Assembly: GCA_047631095.1 (NCBI GenBank) | Contig: JBLHZD010000216.1 | Span: 1 to 7,390 of the forward strand | Source of the DNA: JABJJH01 sp047631095 | GTDB taxonomy: Bacteria; Pseudomonadota; Alphaproteobacteria; UBA8366; GCA-2717185 | DNA: 7,390 bases | Reading direction: 5' to 3' | Part shown: positions 1 to 6,766 of the stretch, in pieces | How positions within the stretch are numbered: the stretch's first letter is position 1 | Layout: each line of letters begins with the position of its first letter | Position numbers and translations under genes: made by a program | The notes under the pieces: generated by a model | Told to the model about the DNA's origin: nothing | Database searches by the model: none | The model's input: only the letters and a program-made list of their open reading frames with translations

Positions 1-92
1 AATGGACCATGCCGCTGCAAAACTGGAATTTGACACTGTCCCAGCTCTCAATCTATTTTGACGGCAGGTTAGATGACGTGTTGGATATTTAA
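1..92 (+). CDS. IS256-family (Mutator-type) transposase, C-terminal end only
   Basis: Reading + strand from base 3 gives 29 codons ending in TAA at 90-92; the 5' part lies outside the window. The peptide begins WTMPLQNWNLTLSQLSIYF and continues to GRLDDVLDI. The pattern W-T-x-P-x-x-N-W-x-x-x-x-x-Q-L-x-I-x-F-x-x-R is the usual C-terminal tail of IS256/Mutator-type DDE transposases, which act at the ends of their own element to cut and join DNA. The catalytic residues are not in view, so activity cannot be judged. A terminal-repeat-like sequence follows 10 bases after the stop, the expected distance for this family. Family assignment rests on recognising the tail pattern in a short fragment, so the family is fairly secure but the specific element is not. 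Confidence 0.82.
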   Translation, partial: WTMPLQNWNLTLSQLSIYFDGRLDDVLDI

Positions 93-93
93 A

Positions 94-498
94 CTACGCC
101 AATGACACGGAATTCTGAACACCCTCATCACCCATCAAAAAGCAGTAGGAGTCGCTGGTGTGGCCGGGTGTGTACAGGCAACGAAGCGACACGCCTTCAA
201 TGTCAATCGTCTCCCCATCGCCAACGCGCATGGAGACGACGTCAACGCCGCTTTCCTCCCCCATGATCGTAATGCATTTTGTCCGGTCCCGAAGCGCGCC
301 AAGACCGGTAATGTGATCCGCGTGCACATGGGTATCGACAGCTTTCACCAGCGTCAGGTCGAGTTCATCCAGAAGCTTTAGATATCGTTCCACCTTATCC
401 AGCACGGAATCAATGATCAGCGCTTCACCGCCGATCCGACTCGCGATCAGATAGGTGTAGGTATAGGATTTTTCGTCGAACAATTGCCGGAAGATCAT
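94..498 (-). pseudogene. MBL-fold hydrolase of the ETHE1 / persulfide dioxygenase-like type, 3' half removed by IS256 insertion
   Basis: The preserved N-terminal half (M-I-F-R-Q-L-F-D start) matches MBL-fold proteins of the ETHE1-like group, iron-dependent persulfide dioxygenases in sulfide/glutathione persulfide oxidation, or close relatives. Visible metal ligands are H57, H59, D61 and H62 in THVHADH and H113 in TPGHTSDS. The family is usually about 230-250 residues; this frame has only 134, stops at TAG 94-96, and lacks the later bridging Asp (FTGD region) and the last His. Native similarity ends at D124; the final ten residues (EGVQNSVSLA) are read from the insertion-sequence end. I chose ATG at 496-498 because it is the usual family start and has AAGGGG six bases upstream; an in-frame ATG at 517-519 adds seven residues without a clear ribosome site. 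The remaining half should lie beyond the element, outside the window. A functional product is unlikely. Confidence 0.85.
103..124. repeat. Probable terminal inverted repeat of the IS256-family element (right end)
   Basis: Read from outside inward (minus strand) the element begins GGGTGTTCAGAATTCCGTGT and ends in CA, a form I associate with ends of IS256-type elements (GTTCAGAATTC core). It sits directly between the transposase stop codon (90-92) and sequence that codes for a well-conserved enzyme. The outer boundary is placed at 124 because enzyme similarity stops there; an error of 2-4 bases is possible. The matching left end is outside the window, so the repeat pairing cannot be verified here. 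IS256-family insertions normally duplicate 8-9 bp of target, so bases 125-133 (tcatcaccc) are the predicted duplicated target. Confidence 0.6.
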
Positions 499-614
499 CT
501 GCGTCCCCTTATCGGTCATGGCGCGTCAGATCACATTAGAAGGTTCGAATGTGTATCGCCACCTTCCGGCGCCGCGACAAGCACGCCGCACTCTCAACTT
601 ATTGCGAGTCGGGT

Positions 615-3600
615 CTATGCCGCCGCTTCGGCTTCGGCTTCCGCCTCCAGCGCCGCGCGACGACGGTTTTCCAACGTATCGACCATTAATCCCAACAAGG
701 GCGGCACAATCAGCAAGGTCAGCAAGGCCGACATCGCCAAGCCACCCACAACCACCGAACCGAGGCCGCGATAAATTTCAGAACCCGCGCCGGGGAAGAC
801 CACCAGCGGCAGCATTCCGAAAACGCTGGTCAGCGTGGACATGAAGATCGGACGAATCCGGTTGCGGGTGGCCTCCACAATCGCATCCGCATGCGCCATG
901 CCTTCTTCGCGAATATGGAACAACGCCTGATGCACCAGCAGGATCGCATTGTTGACGACGATGCCGATCAGAATGACGAAGCCAAGCAAGGTCAGCATAT
1001 CCAGCGGCTGGAAGTATTTCATATTCAGCAAGGTCAGGCCAAACACGCCGCCCGCCGTCGCCAGGGGCACTGACAACAAAATGATGAAGGGATAAAAGAA
1101 ACTTTCAAACAACACCGCCATAACCAGATAAACGATGGCCAGCGCGAGCAGCAAATCAATCCGCATCTCCCGCCAGGTTTCCAGCAACTTGTCCGCCGCA
1201 CCCGAAAACCGCAACGTCACGCCTTCGGGCAGGCCGCCCTCATGCAATTTGGTCACGACCTCGCGGTCCAGGATTTCAATCGCTTCGCCCAGCGCAATTT
1301 TGTCGGACGGTTTGATTTCAAGCGTCACCGTCCGGGCCCGCTCCACATGGCGAATAGCGGTCGGCCCCGACGTTACAGAAACCGACGCCAGCGAGCGCAA
1401 CGGCAGGATAACGCCGGAATTCGTCACCACGGGTAAGTCGCCAATGCCCTGTGTGTAGCCCACATACGTATCGGGGCCCATTAACATTAAATCCATCCGC
1501 TCCGCGCCGACGGTGATCTCCGCAACGCGCAGACCATCATTAAACGCATCCACCGTCAGGCCCAGATCGCGCGCGCTGATCCCGTTATCGGATAGTCGCA
1601 CCGGGTCGGGTTTAATGCGCACTTCCGGCGCGCCCAGTTCCAGTCCGGGTCGCGGCCGCATCTGGTTCCCCTCCGTGCGGGGCATGATTTTTGAGGTCAG
1701 TCCCGCCGCTTTTTGCGCCACGCTAATGACCGATTCCAAATCCGGTCCGGAAATGTCCAAATCAATAGATCTTGAACCCCGCACGCCACGCCCGAATACA
1801 GACCGCTGGGACATGACGCCGAATGTTCCGGGCTCCTTGAATACAGGCTTGGACAACAGAGGGATCAATTCACCCGCCCGCATCGCATCGACAGCGCGCG
1901 CGCCGACAATTGTCCAATCCCGGAATGTCACAAAGAAGAAATGCTTCATTTTCGGCGGCTCGCCTACCTTCGACTCAGGACCGGTTTCCGATTCCCAATG
2001 CGGGCGCACCGCGTCTTCCAACTGGTTCGCAATCGCCGTCGTCGTTTTCAAATTGTATCCCGGTGGCGGCACGATGAAGCCGATAATCAGGTTCTGATTG
2101 CCTTTCGGCAAATATTCCAGCTTCGGCAGGAACGCCCATGTCAACGCCGCCGTCGTCACTGTCAATCCCACCGCAATCATCAACGCCAACGCCTTGTTAT
2201 GCACCACCGCAGCAGCTAATTTTGTGGTGCCATTGACGAACAAACTACCGAAATCGTCGATTAACGGGAGGCGAAGCCCCGATCCAGCGGGTTTCACCGG
2301 CCCGCGCAACAATCGCTGGGACAGCGCCGGAATCACCGTAATCGACACGATCAGCGACAAAATGACGGCGACCGAGATCGCAACCGCGATATCGCGGAAC
2401 AATTGTCCAACATCGAGTTGCATGATGAGGACCGGGATGAACACCATCACCGTCGTCAACGCGGAGACCAGAATAGCGCCCCAAACCTGTTTTGCGCCGC
2501 GATAGGCCGCTTCCTTAATCGGCAGGCCACTTTCCCGAAGTCGGTAAATATTCTCCAGCACAACAATCGCGGCATCCACGACCATGCCGACCGCAAAGGC
2601 GATCCCCGCCAGCGAAATAACGTTCAGGGAGCGACCCAGCATCGCCATCGCGACAAAGGACCCGATAACCGACACCGGGATCGCCAGCGCAATCACCAGC
2701 GTCGCGCGACCGGAACGCAGGAACACCAGCAAAATAATGACGGCGAAGGCGCCGCCAACCCAGATGTTCTGTATGACAAGGTCAATCGCGGAATCGATAT
2801 AGACCGTCTCGTCGTAGAGTTGTTCGATCTCAAGCCCCGCCGCAGGCAAGGTATGCGCGGTCAGTTCTTTTGCCGCCGCGCGCAAACCGATCATCGTATT
2901 GATGACATTGGCCCCAGTTTCACGCTTCACCGATAACGCCAACGCCTCTTCGCCCAAGGTCCGAATACGCGCGGTCGGTTTTTTATTGCCGAAATGGACG
3001 GTCGCGATATCGCCAACCGTGACGCGCCCAACCCGTCCGCTTCCCGATTCGTTCGCGGAGCGCAACAAAATGCGGCGCACATCCTCCGGCGTGCTGATTT
3101 CATTATCGGTGCGGACGATATAGCGTCGTTTGCCCTCTTCTACATCACCGCCCGTGATCGACGCATTCGCCGCCTGGAGCCGGCTTACAACCGCCGGCAC
3201 GGTTAATCTGTAACGCGCCAGTTTCGCCGGATCGACGATGATGCGCAGTTCCCGCGCGCCGCCGCCATAGACATCGACCCGCGCAACGCCGGGCACGCGC
3301 TCCATGCGTTCCTTGACCACATCTTCCGCAAAATCGCCGAAGGAGGCTATCGGCTTCTCAACGCCCTTCACGCGCGTCAACCGGAACCAGGCGATTGCGT
3401 TGTCGTCCGCCCCGGACGTGCGCAATGTGGGCTCATACGCCTCGTCAGGATAGCCATTTACCCGGTCCAACCGATTGGCGACCAGAAGCAGCGCCTTGTC
3501 CATATTGGAGCCGACATTGAATTCAAGCGTAATCTGACCACGCCCGTCCTGCGCGCTGCCGATCATCTTATTCAGGCTTTCAAGGCCCTTCAGAACGTCT

Positions 3601-3803
3601 TCCTGACGGTTCAGAATCTCCCGCTCGACTTCCGCCGGCGCGGCGCCCGGCCAGCTTGTCGAGACCTGAATGACGGGGCGGCGCAGGTCTGGCGCTAACT
3701 GAATCGGAATCAGCTGCAGCGCGACCAAGCCAAAAAGAACGACGAGGATAACCGACGCCATTACGGCGATGGGTCGTTCTATGGCGAGACGAATTAAATT
3801 CAT
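615..3803 (-). CDS. RND-family efflux transporter, inner-membrane permease subunit
   Basis: At 1062 residues this is a full-length AcrB-type RND pump, a proton-driven inner-membrane exporter working with a periplasmic adaptor and outer-membrane channel. Topology is classical: TM1 at about 12-32, a large periplasmic loop (33-340), TM2-TM6 (about 343-494), TM7 (about 537-557), a second large loop (558-880), and TM8-TM12 (about 883-1040). Family signatures include WPGAAPAEVE near 51-60, GMVVDAAIVVLENIYR at 406-421 in TM4, and GIVVNNAILLV at 947-957 in TM10. The TM4 pair is Asp410-Ala411 rather than the Asp-Asp of AcrB, and TM10 has Asn-Asn where AcrB has Lys940, so the proton relay differs from AcrB and resembles the divergent DN/NN group. 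AGGAT lies 6 bases before the start. It is 27 bp downstream of its adaptor gene. The C-terminus is a short Ala-Glu repeat. Substrate is unknown. Confidence 0.95.
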   Translation of the reverse strand: MNLIRLAIERPIAVMASVILVVLFGLVALQLIPIQLAPDLRRPVIQVSTSWPGAAPAEVEREILNRQEDVLKGLESLNKMIGSAQDGRGQITLEFNVGSNMDKALLLVANRLDRVNGYPDEAYEPTLRTSGADDNAIAWFRLTRVKGVEKPIASFGDFAEDVVKERMERVPGVARVDVYGGGARELRIIVDPAKLARYRLTVPAVVSRLQAANASITGGDVEEGKRRYIVRTDNEISTPEDVRRILLRSANESGSGRVGRVTVGDIATVHFGNKKPTARIRTLGEEALALSVKRETGANVINTMIGLRAAAKELTAHTLPAAGLEIEQLYDETVYIDSAIDLVIQNIWVGGAFAVIILLVFLRSGRATLVIALAIPVSVIGSFVAMAMLGRSLNVISLAGIAFAVGMVVDAAIVVLENIYRLRESGLPIKEAAYRGAKQVWGAILVSALTTVMVFIPVLIMQLDVGQLFRDIAVAISVAVILSLIVSITVIPALSQRLLRGPVKPAGSGLRLPLIDDFGSLFVNGTTKLAAAVVHNKALALMIAVGLTVTTAALTWAFLPKLEYLPKGNQNLIIGFIVPPPGYNLKTTTAIANQLEDAVRPHWESETGPESKVGEPPKMKHFFFVTFRDWTIVGARAVDAMRAGELIPLLSKPVFKEPGTFGVMSQRSVFGRGVRGSRSIDLDISGPDLESVISVAQKAAGLTSKIMPRTEGNQMRPRPGLELGAPEVRIKPDPVRLSDNGISARDLGLTVDAFNDGLRVAEITVGAERMDLMLMGPDTYVGYTQGIGDLPVVTNSGVILPLRSLASVSVTSGPTAIRHVERARTVTLEIKPSDKIALGEAIEILDREVVTKLHEGGLPEGVTLRFSGAADKLLETWREMRIDLLLALAIVYLVMAVLFESFFYPFIILLSVPLATAGGVFGLTLLNMKYFQPLDMLTLLGFVILIGIVVNNAILLVHQALFHIREEGMAHADAIVEATRNRIRPIFMSTLTSVFGMLPLVVFPGAGSEIYRGLGSVVVGGLAMSALLTLLIVPPLLGLMVDTLENRRRAALEAEAEAEAAA
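625..648. repeat. Hexamer tandem repeat encoding Ala-Glu dipeptides at the pump C-terminus
   Basis: Four consecutive 6-bp units on the + strand (GCTTCG, GCTTCG, GCTTCC, GCCTCC) encode the E-A-E-A-E-A-E-A tail of the RND permease on the opposite strand. Unit length is a multiple of three, so copy-number change would lengthen or shorten the cytoplasmic tail without shifting frame. The last two units are degenerate, suggesting limited present-day slippage. Confidence 0.7.
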
Positions 3804-3830
3804 CTGAAAATCCTATCGTTCAATCCGGTC

Positions 3831-4994
3831 TTACGATCCGGATTTTTCCTCGAGTTTCTTGGCGTCGGTCTGCACCGCGGGAACCATGCCCTCATAAGAG
3901 ATACTTTGTCCGGGGCGAAGGCGTTCATTCCCGCGCACGACCACCAGGTCGCCCAGTTTCAAGCCATCCAGCACTTCAAAACGATTGCCGACCGCATCGC
4001 CAAGTTTCAACACAAGGCGCACCGCCTTACCATCGATCGCGGCGAACACGACGCTTTCACCGCTACGAGGGATGATGGCGTCCTTGTGCACGGAGAGGAC
4101 TTCTCGCGACCGCCCCACCGGCATATTTATTGTGACGCTTTGATTGGAAGCGACCGAAACATCGCTCTCGGCGTCCATTTTTACCAGGAACCGCACGGGG
4201 CGTGTACGGGTTAACGCATTTTCCTCCGGCACCACGGCGCGGACTTCGATATTTATTTGCTGGCCACTCTCAAGCTGTGCAGGCATAGCGCGACCAACGG
4301 ACAGGCCAGACAGGCGATCTGACGGAACGTCCGCCTCAACCTCCAGCAACTCGTCGTTGATAAGCGTAACGACAGGATCGCCGACATTCAAAAAGGCCCC
4401 CGGCGAGGTATGTTTTTTCGTCACCACGCCATTATAGGGCGCGCGAACTTTAGCGTTATAAAGGTCGATATCCGCCAGGCGAAGCTCCGCGCGGGCGCTG
4501 GTGATGCCCGCTTCCGCTTCACCAACTCCACTTTCAAACTTCGCGACTTCCAGCAATTTATCGTCGTGGCGCGCCCGGGAAAACGCAGCGGACTTCCGTA
4601 GGCTTGCAAGCCGCACAAGTTCTTTTCGGGTCTGCGCCAGTTGCGCCTTTGCGGTGCGTTCCCGCGCCTTTTGCTCCTTCACCGCCGCCGCACTGAACGA
4701 GCGCGCCGCCTTAATACGCGCCGTCACGAGATTGGCGACGACATCGCCCTTTCGCACCCGGTCGCCGACCGAGACAGAGATCGATTCGACCGGGCCACGG
4801 GTCAAGGCGGCGACAACGCCGCTTTGGCGCGCAACGAAGCGCCCCAGCACCGGCATGGTTTGCGTCAATGGCTCTATAACCACCGCATCGACGTGAACGC
4901 CCGCAGCCCGGGCTTTTGGAGCCTGCGCAAAGCTTTGCGTCCCGGTAAGCATCACCAAAACGGCCAATGACAATGCGCCCAACAACTTACTCAT
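3831..4994 (-). CDS. Periplasmic adaptor (membrane fusion protein) of the RND efflux system
   Basis: This is a HlyD/AcrA-type adaptor bridging the inner-membrane pump and an outer-membrane channel. Numbering from the upstream in-frame ATG at 5018, the order is: signal peptide (about 9-33, ending SFAQA), first half of the lipoyl-like domain (about 66-98, SVGDRVRKGDVV), a charged helical hairpin (about 104-185), second lipoyl half (189-220, VRAPYNGVVTKKHTSPGAFL), beta-barrel (about 223-300) and membrane-proximal domain to about 380. There is no lipobox Cys, so it is probably a soluble or signal-anchored periplasmic protein. I chose the second ATG (4992-4994), giving 387 residues, because CAGG lies 6 bases before it and the signal peptide then begins cleanly with MSKLLGALSLAVLV; the ATG at 5018 lacks a good ribosome site and would lie only about 8 bases from the predicted transcription start. 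The pump gene follows after 27 bp, so the two are surely co-transcribed. Confidence 0.92.
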   Translation of the reverse strand: MSKLLGALSLAVLVMLTGTQSFAQAPKARAAGVHVDAVVIEPLTQTMPVLGRFVARQSGVVAALTRGPVESISVSVGDRVRKGDVVANLVTARIKAARSFSAAAVKEQKARERTAKAQLAQTRKELVRLASLRKSAAFSRARHDDKLLEVAKFESGVGEAEAGITSARAELRLADIDLYNAKVRAPYNGVVTKKHTSPGAFLNVGDPVVTLINDELLEVEADVPSDRLSGLSVGRAMPAQLESGQQINIEVRAVVPEENALTRTRPVRFLVKMDAESDVSVASNQSVTINMPVGRSREVLSVHKDAIIPRSGESVVFAAIDGKAVRLVLKLGDAVGNRFEVLDGLKLGDLVVVRGNERLRPGQSISYEGMVPAVQTDAKKLEEKSGS

Positions 4995-5032
4995 ATTACA
5001 CCTGAAACCTTGGTTCATCTTTATGGTTCAAC

Positions 5033-5061
5033 ACTATGGGTTAAACATTATTTATATGCAA
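5033..5061 (-). promoter_or_regulatory. Predicted sigma-70-type promoter of the efflux operon
   Basis: On the minus strand TTGCAT (5061-5056) is followed after exactly 17 bp by CATAGT (5038-5033), a reasonable -35/-10 pair matching 4 of 6 positions in each box. Transcription would start near 5026, giving a leader of about 30 bases to the chosen adaptor start at 4994. It is the best pair I found in the intergenic region, but it is predicted only from sequence. Confidence 0.45.
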
Positions 5062-5076
5062 ATTTGATTGCATATA
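5053..5076. promoter_or_regulatory. Perfect 9-bp inverted repeat, candidate repressor operator
   Basis: TATATGCAA (5053-5061) and TTGCATATA (5068-5076) are exact reverse complements separated by six bases (ATTTGA). The site lies in the divergent region between the efflux operon and the HDAC-family gene, and its left arm contains the predicted -35 box of the efflux promoter. Position and symmetry fit a homodimeric regulator of the TetR or MarR kind, which commonly control RND pumps. No regulator gene is present in the window, so the protein that would bind is unknown. The AT-richness of the arms raises the chance of coincidence, though nine perfect pairs is a strong match. Confidence 0.55.
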
Positions 5077-5244
5077 TTACTCTATATTCCATGCTACATT
5101 AAGCCTCTGTTTGCGCCCTTGCAAGGCTTCGCACCACCGATAAAAACAGGCTATAACAACACCATTCCCGGTTCTTACGCCACTACCACACGGGCCGATT
5201 TCCGCTACTCCCGGTTCCCGGTTCCCGCCATTAAGGATTCTAAC

Positions 5245-6174
5245 ATGTCGACAATCCTGCTCACCCATGAAGATTGCGTGAACCACGAACCGGGCCCCAT
5301 GCATCCGGAATCGCCAGAGCGTTTAAAATCCGTATTGGCGGTTCTTGAGGGAGTGGACTTTAGCAACCTCGACAGGCGCCCTGCGCCAATGGGAAGCGTG
5401 GATCAAATTGCGCGCATCCACCCGCGAGATCATGCGGAAGCCGTCATCGCCGCGATGCCCAGCGAAGGAAGACAGGCCTTTGATCCCGACACGATTGCAT
5501 CGCCCGGAACGCGAGACGCTGTGCTGCGCGCTGTTGGCGCCGCCTGCGCCGCGGTGGACGCCGTGCTATTGGGCGATGCAACGAACGCCTTTTGCGCGAC
5601 GCGACCGCCCGGACACCATGCGGAACGCACCAAACCCATGGGATTTTGCCTGTTCAACAGCATCGCAATCGGCGCGGCACACGCCCGACAGGCGCATGGA
5701 TGTGATCGCGTTGCGGTCATTGATTTCGATGTCCATCACGGTAACGGAACCCAGTCGATTTTCTGGGATGACGCGAATTTGTTCTATGCGTCCACGCATC
5801 AATACCCCTATTACCCCGGCACTGGCGGGGCCAGCGAACGGGGAGAAACCGACAATATCGTAAACGCGCCGCTGGCTGCGATGAGCGGATCCGCTGAATT
5901 TCGGGAGGCCGTCATCACGACAATTCTACCGGCGCTCCGACAATTTCAACCGGACCTCATCATGATTTCCGCCGGATTTGACGCCCATAATGACGACCCC
6001 CTTGCGTCCTTGAGATTAACCGATGACGACTATCGTTGGGTCACGACGGCATTAATGGACGTCGCCACAGAGGTTTGCGACGGTCGCATCGTATCGGTAC
6101 TCGAAGGGGGGTATGATCTGGCGGCGCTGGGTCGCTGCGCCGGAATTCACGTGCAGACCCTCCTGTCGAACTAG
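5245..6174 (+). CDS. Histone-deacetylase-family zinc amidohydrolase (HDAC / AcuC / acetylpolyamine amidohydrolase superfamily)
   Basis: This 309-residue protein has the complete arginase-fold deacetylase signature of class II HDAC-like bacterial enzymes, which hydrolyse an acetyl-amide bond on a lysine or polyamine. Visible residues are the substrate-entry motif HPESPERL (20-27), the catalytic His pair in RPPGHHA (H124, H125), zinc ligands D162 and H164 in DFDVHHGNGTQ, zinc ligand D246 in SAGFDAH, and the catalytic Tyr290 in LEGGYD. Nothing essential is missing, so it should be active. No signal peptide is seen, implying a cytoplasmic enzyme. I start it at ATG 5245 because AAGGA lies 7 bases upstream and the family usually begins with a short strand like STILLTHEDC; the open frame extends upstream to a TTG at 5068, but that stretch is non-family sequence inside the promoter palindrome. 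It is divergent from the efflux operon. The true substrate (acetyl-lysine protein, polyamine or other) cannot be told from sequence. Confidence 0.93.
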   Translation: MSTILLTHEDCVNHEPGPMHPESPERLKSVLAVLEGVDFSNLDRRPAPMGSVDQIARIHPRDHAEAVIAAMPSEGRQAFDPDTIASPGTRDAVLRAVGAACAAVDAVLLGDATNAFCATRPPGHHAERTKPMGFCLFNSIAIGAAHARQAHGCDRVAVIDFDVHHGNGTQSIFWDDANLFYASTHQYPYYPGTGGASERGETDNIVNAPLAAMSGSAEFREAVITTILPALRQFQPDLIMISAGFDAHNDDPLASLRLTDDDYRWVTTALMDVATEVCDGRIVSVLEGGYDLAALGRCAGIHVQTLLSN

Positions 6175-6212
6175 CCCGATCTCACTCAAGTTTAAGCTGA
6201 CGGACCGCTCGC

Positions 6213-6704
6213 TTAATCTTCAGCGCACTCGTTCAACAAACGTTCGATGGCCGCCCAGCTTTCGCGAACGCTAGAATCATAATCCGCACTGTCATCTTCA
6301 AGGGAAAAAGATCGTAAATTGTGCGCAAATTCGCGGATCGCGCCGTCAATCTCACGTTTCCGCGCCCGCGCTTCCTTTTTGTGAAACAGCAGGCCGCGAA
6401 CCAGATCAAAGCCGACTCCATCAAAATCGACAGCGCCAAGTATCGTAAAGGCGGAACTGACCCTCGCAAACCGTTCGATGGTTTCCTTTTGCAGGATGTA
6501 CAAGTCGTCGATATGAAAGTCATTCTGGCGTTTTTCCTTCTCCGCCATCAGATCCGTCACATTCAATTCACCGCAATCCACACTCTTCAAACGGTCGTTA
6601 TATTCGCTCTCCAACGCCATAATGCTCCGTTCGGCGCGCTTTACTTCTTCGTAAGCGACGTCGAGTTCAGCCTTGGCCTCTTCGATCAAATGATGCCGAC
6701 GCAT
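6213..6704 (-). CDS. Charged, largely helical protein of unknown function, downstream of the CheY-like gene
   Basis: I do not recognise this 163-residue protein. Residues 6-42 are very rich in Glu, Lys, Arg and Ala with a heptad-like hydrophobic pattern (LIEEAKAELDVAYEEVKRAE), probably a coiled coil, and 51-85 and 105-132 also look helical. A less charged central stretch at 82-105 (SSAFTILGAVDFDGVGFDLV) breaks the helices, and the tail is acidic. It has no signal peptide and no convincing membrane segment, so it is likely cytoplasmic. ATG at 6702-6704 has GGAG seven bases upstream. The gene lies 56 bp after the single-domain response regulator on the same strand, and the two probably form an operon. 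An inference from that context is a role as binding partner, phosphatase or output protein for the regulator; nothing in its own sequence proves it. Its coding style matches its neighbours. Confidence 0.75.
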   Translation of the reverse strand: MRRHHLIEEAKAELDVAYEEVKRAERSIMALESEYNDRLKSVDCGELNVTDLMAEKEKRQNDFHIDDLYILQKETIERFARVSSAFTILGAVDFDGVGFDLVRGLLFHKKEARARKREIDGAIREFAHNLRSFSLEDDSADYDSSVRESWAAIERLLNECAED

Positions 6705-6737
6705 CCTAAATCTCCGGCGATAACGATAAACGGGAGT

Positions 6738-6766
6738 CTATAAACACCACTTCGCGCAATTTATAG
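6738..6766. repeat. Short inverted repeat spanning the end of the cheY-like gene
   Basis: CTATAAA (6738-6744) and TTTATAG (6760-6766) are exact reverse complements around a 15-base loop, covering the stop codon of the response-regulator gene. An RNA from this operon could form a 7-bp, AT-rich stem in the intergenic gap before the helical protein. There is no following U-run, so it is not a standard terminator; weak attenuation or transcript stabilisation are possible, as is chance. Confidence 0.3.

Noticed and set aside
539..566. GAAGGT...ACCTTC stem between the pump and the broken hydrolase as a terminator
   Set aside because: Only 6 bp of stem around a 16-base loop with no U-run; not distinguishable from chance.
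1513..2097. A 194-codon open frame on the + strand inside the RND pump gene, and similar long + strand frames at 2403-2936 and 518-844
   Set aside because: They lie antisense to a strongly conserved coding region, have Arg/Pro/Ser-rich composition with no recognisable motif, and are explained by codon bias of the real gene.
5068..5244. N-terminal extension of the deacetylase frame from a TTG at 5068
   Set aside because: It begins inside the palindrome, has no ribosome site, does not look like the family, and the ATG at 5245 has a good AAGGA site.
5345..5863. 172-codon + strand frame overlapping the deacetylase
   Set aside because: Out-of-frame shadow of a gene with a full set of catalytic motifs.
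6175..6212. Bidirectional terminator between the convergent deacetylase and helical-protein genes
   Set aside because: The 38-bp gap shows no convincing stem-loop or T-run.
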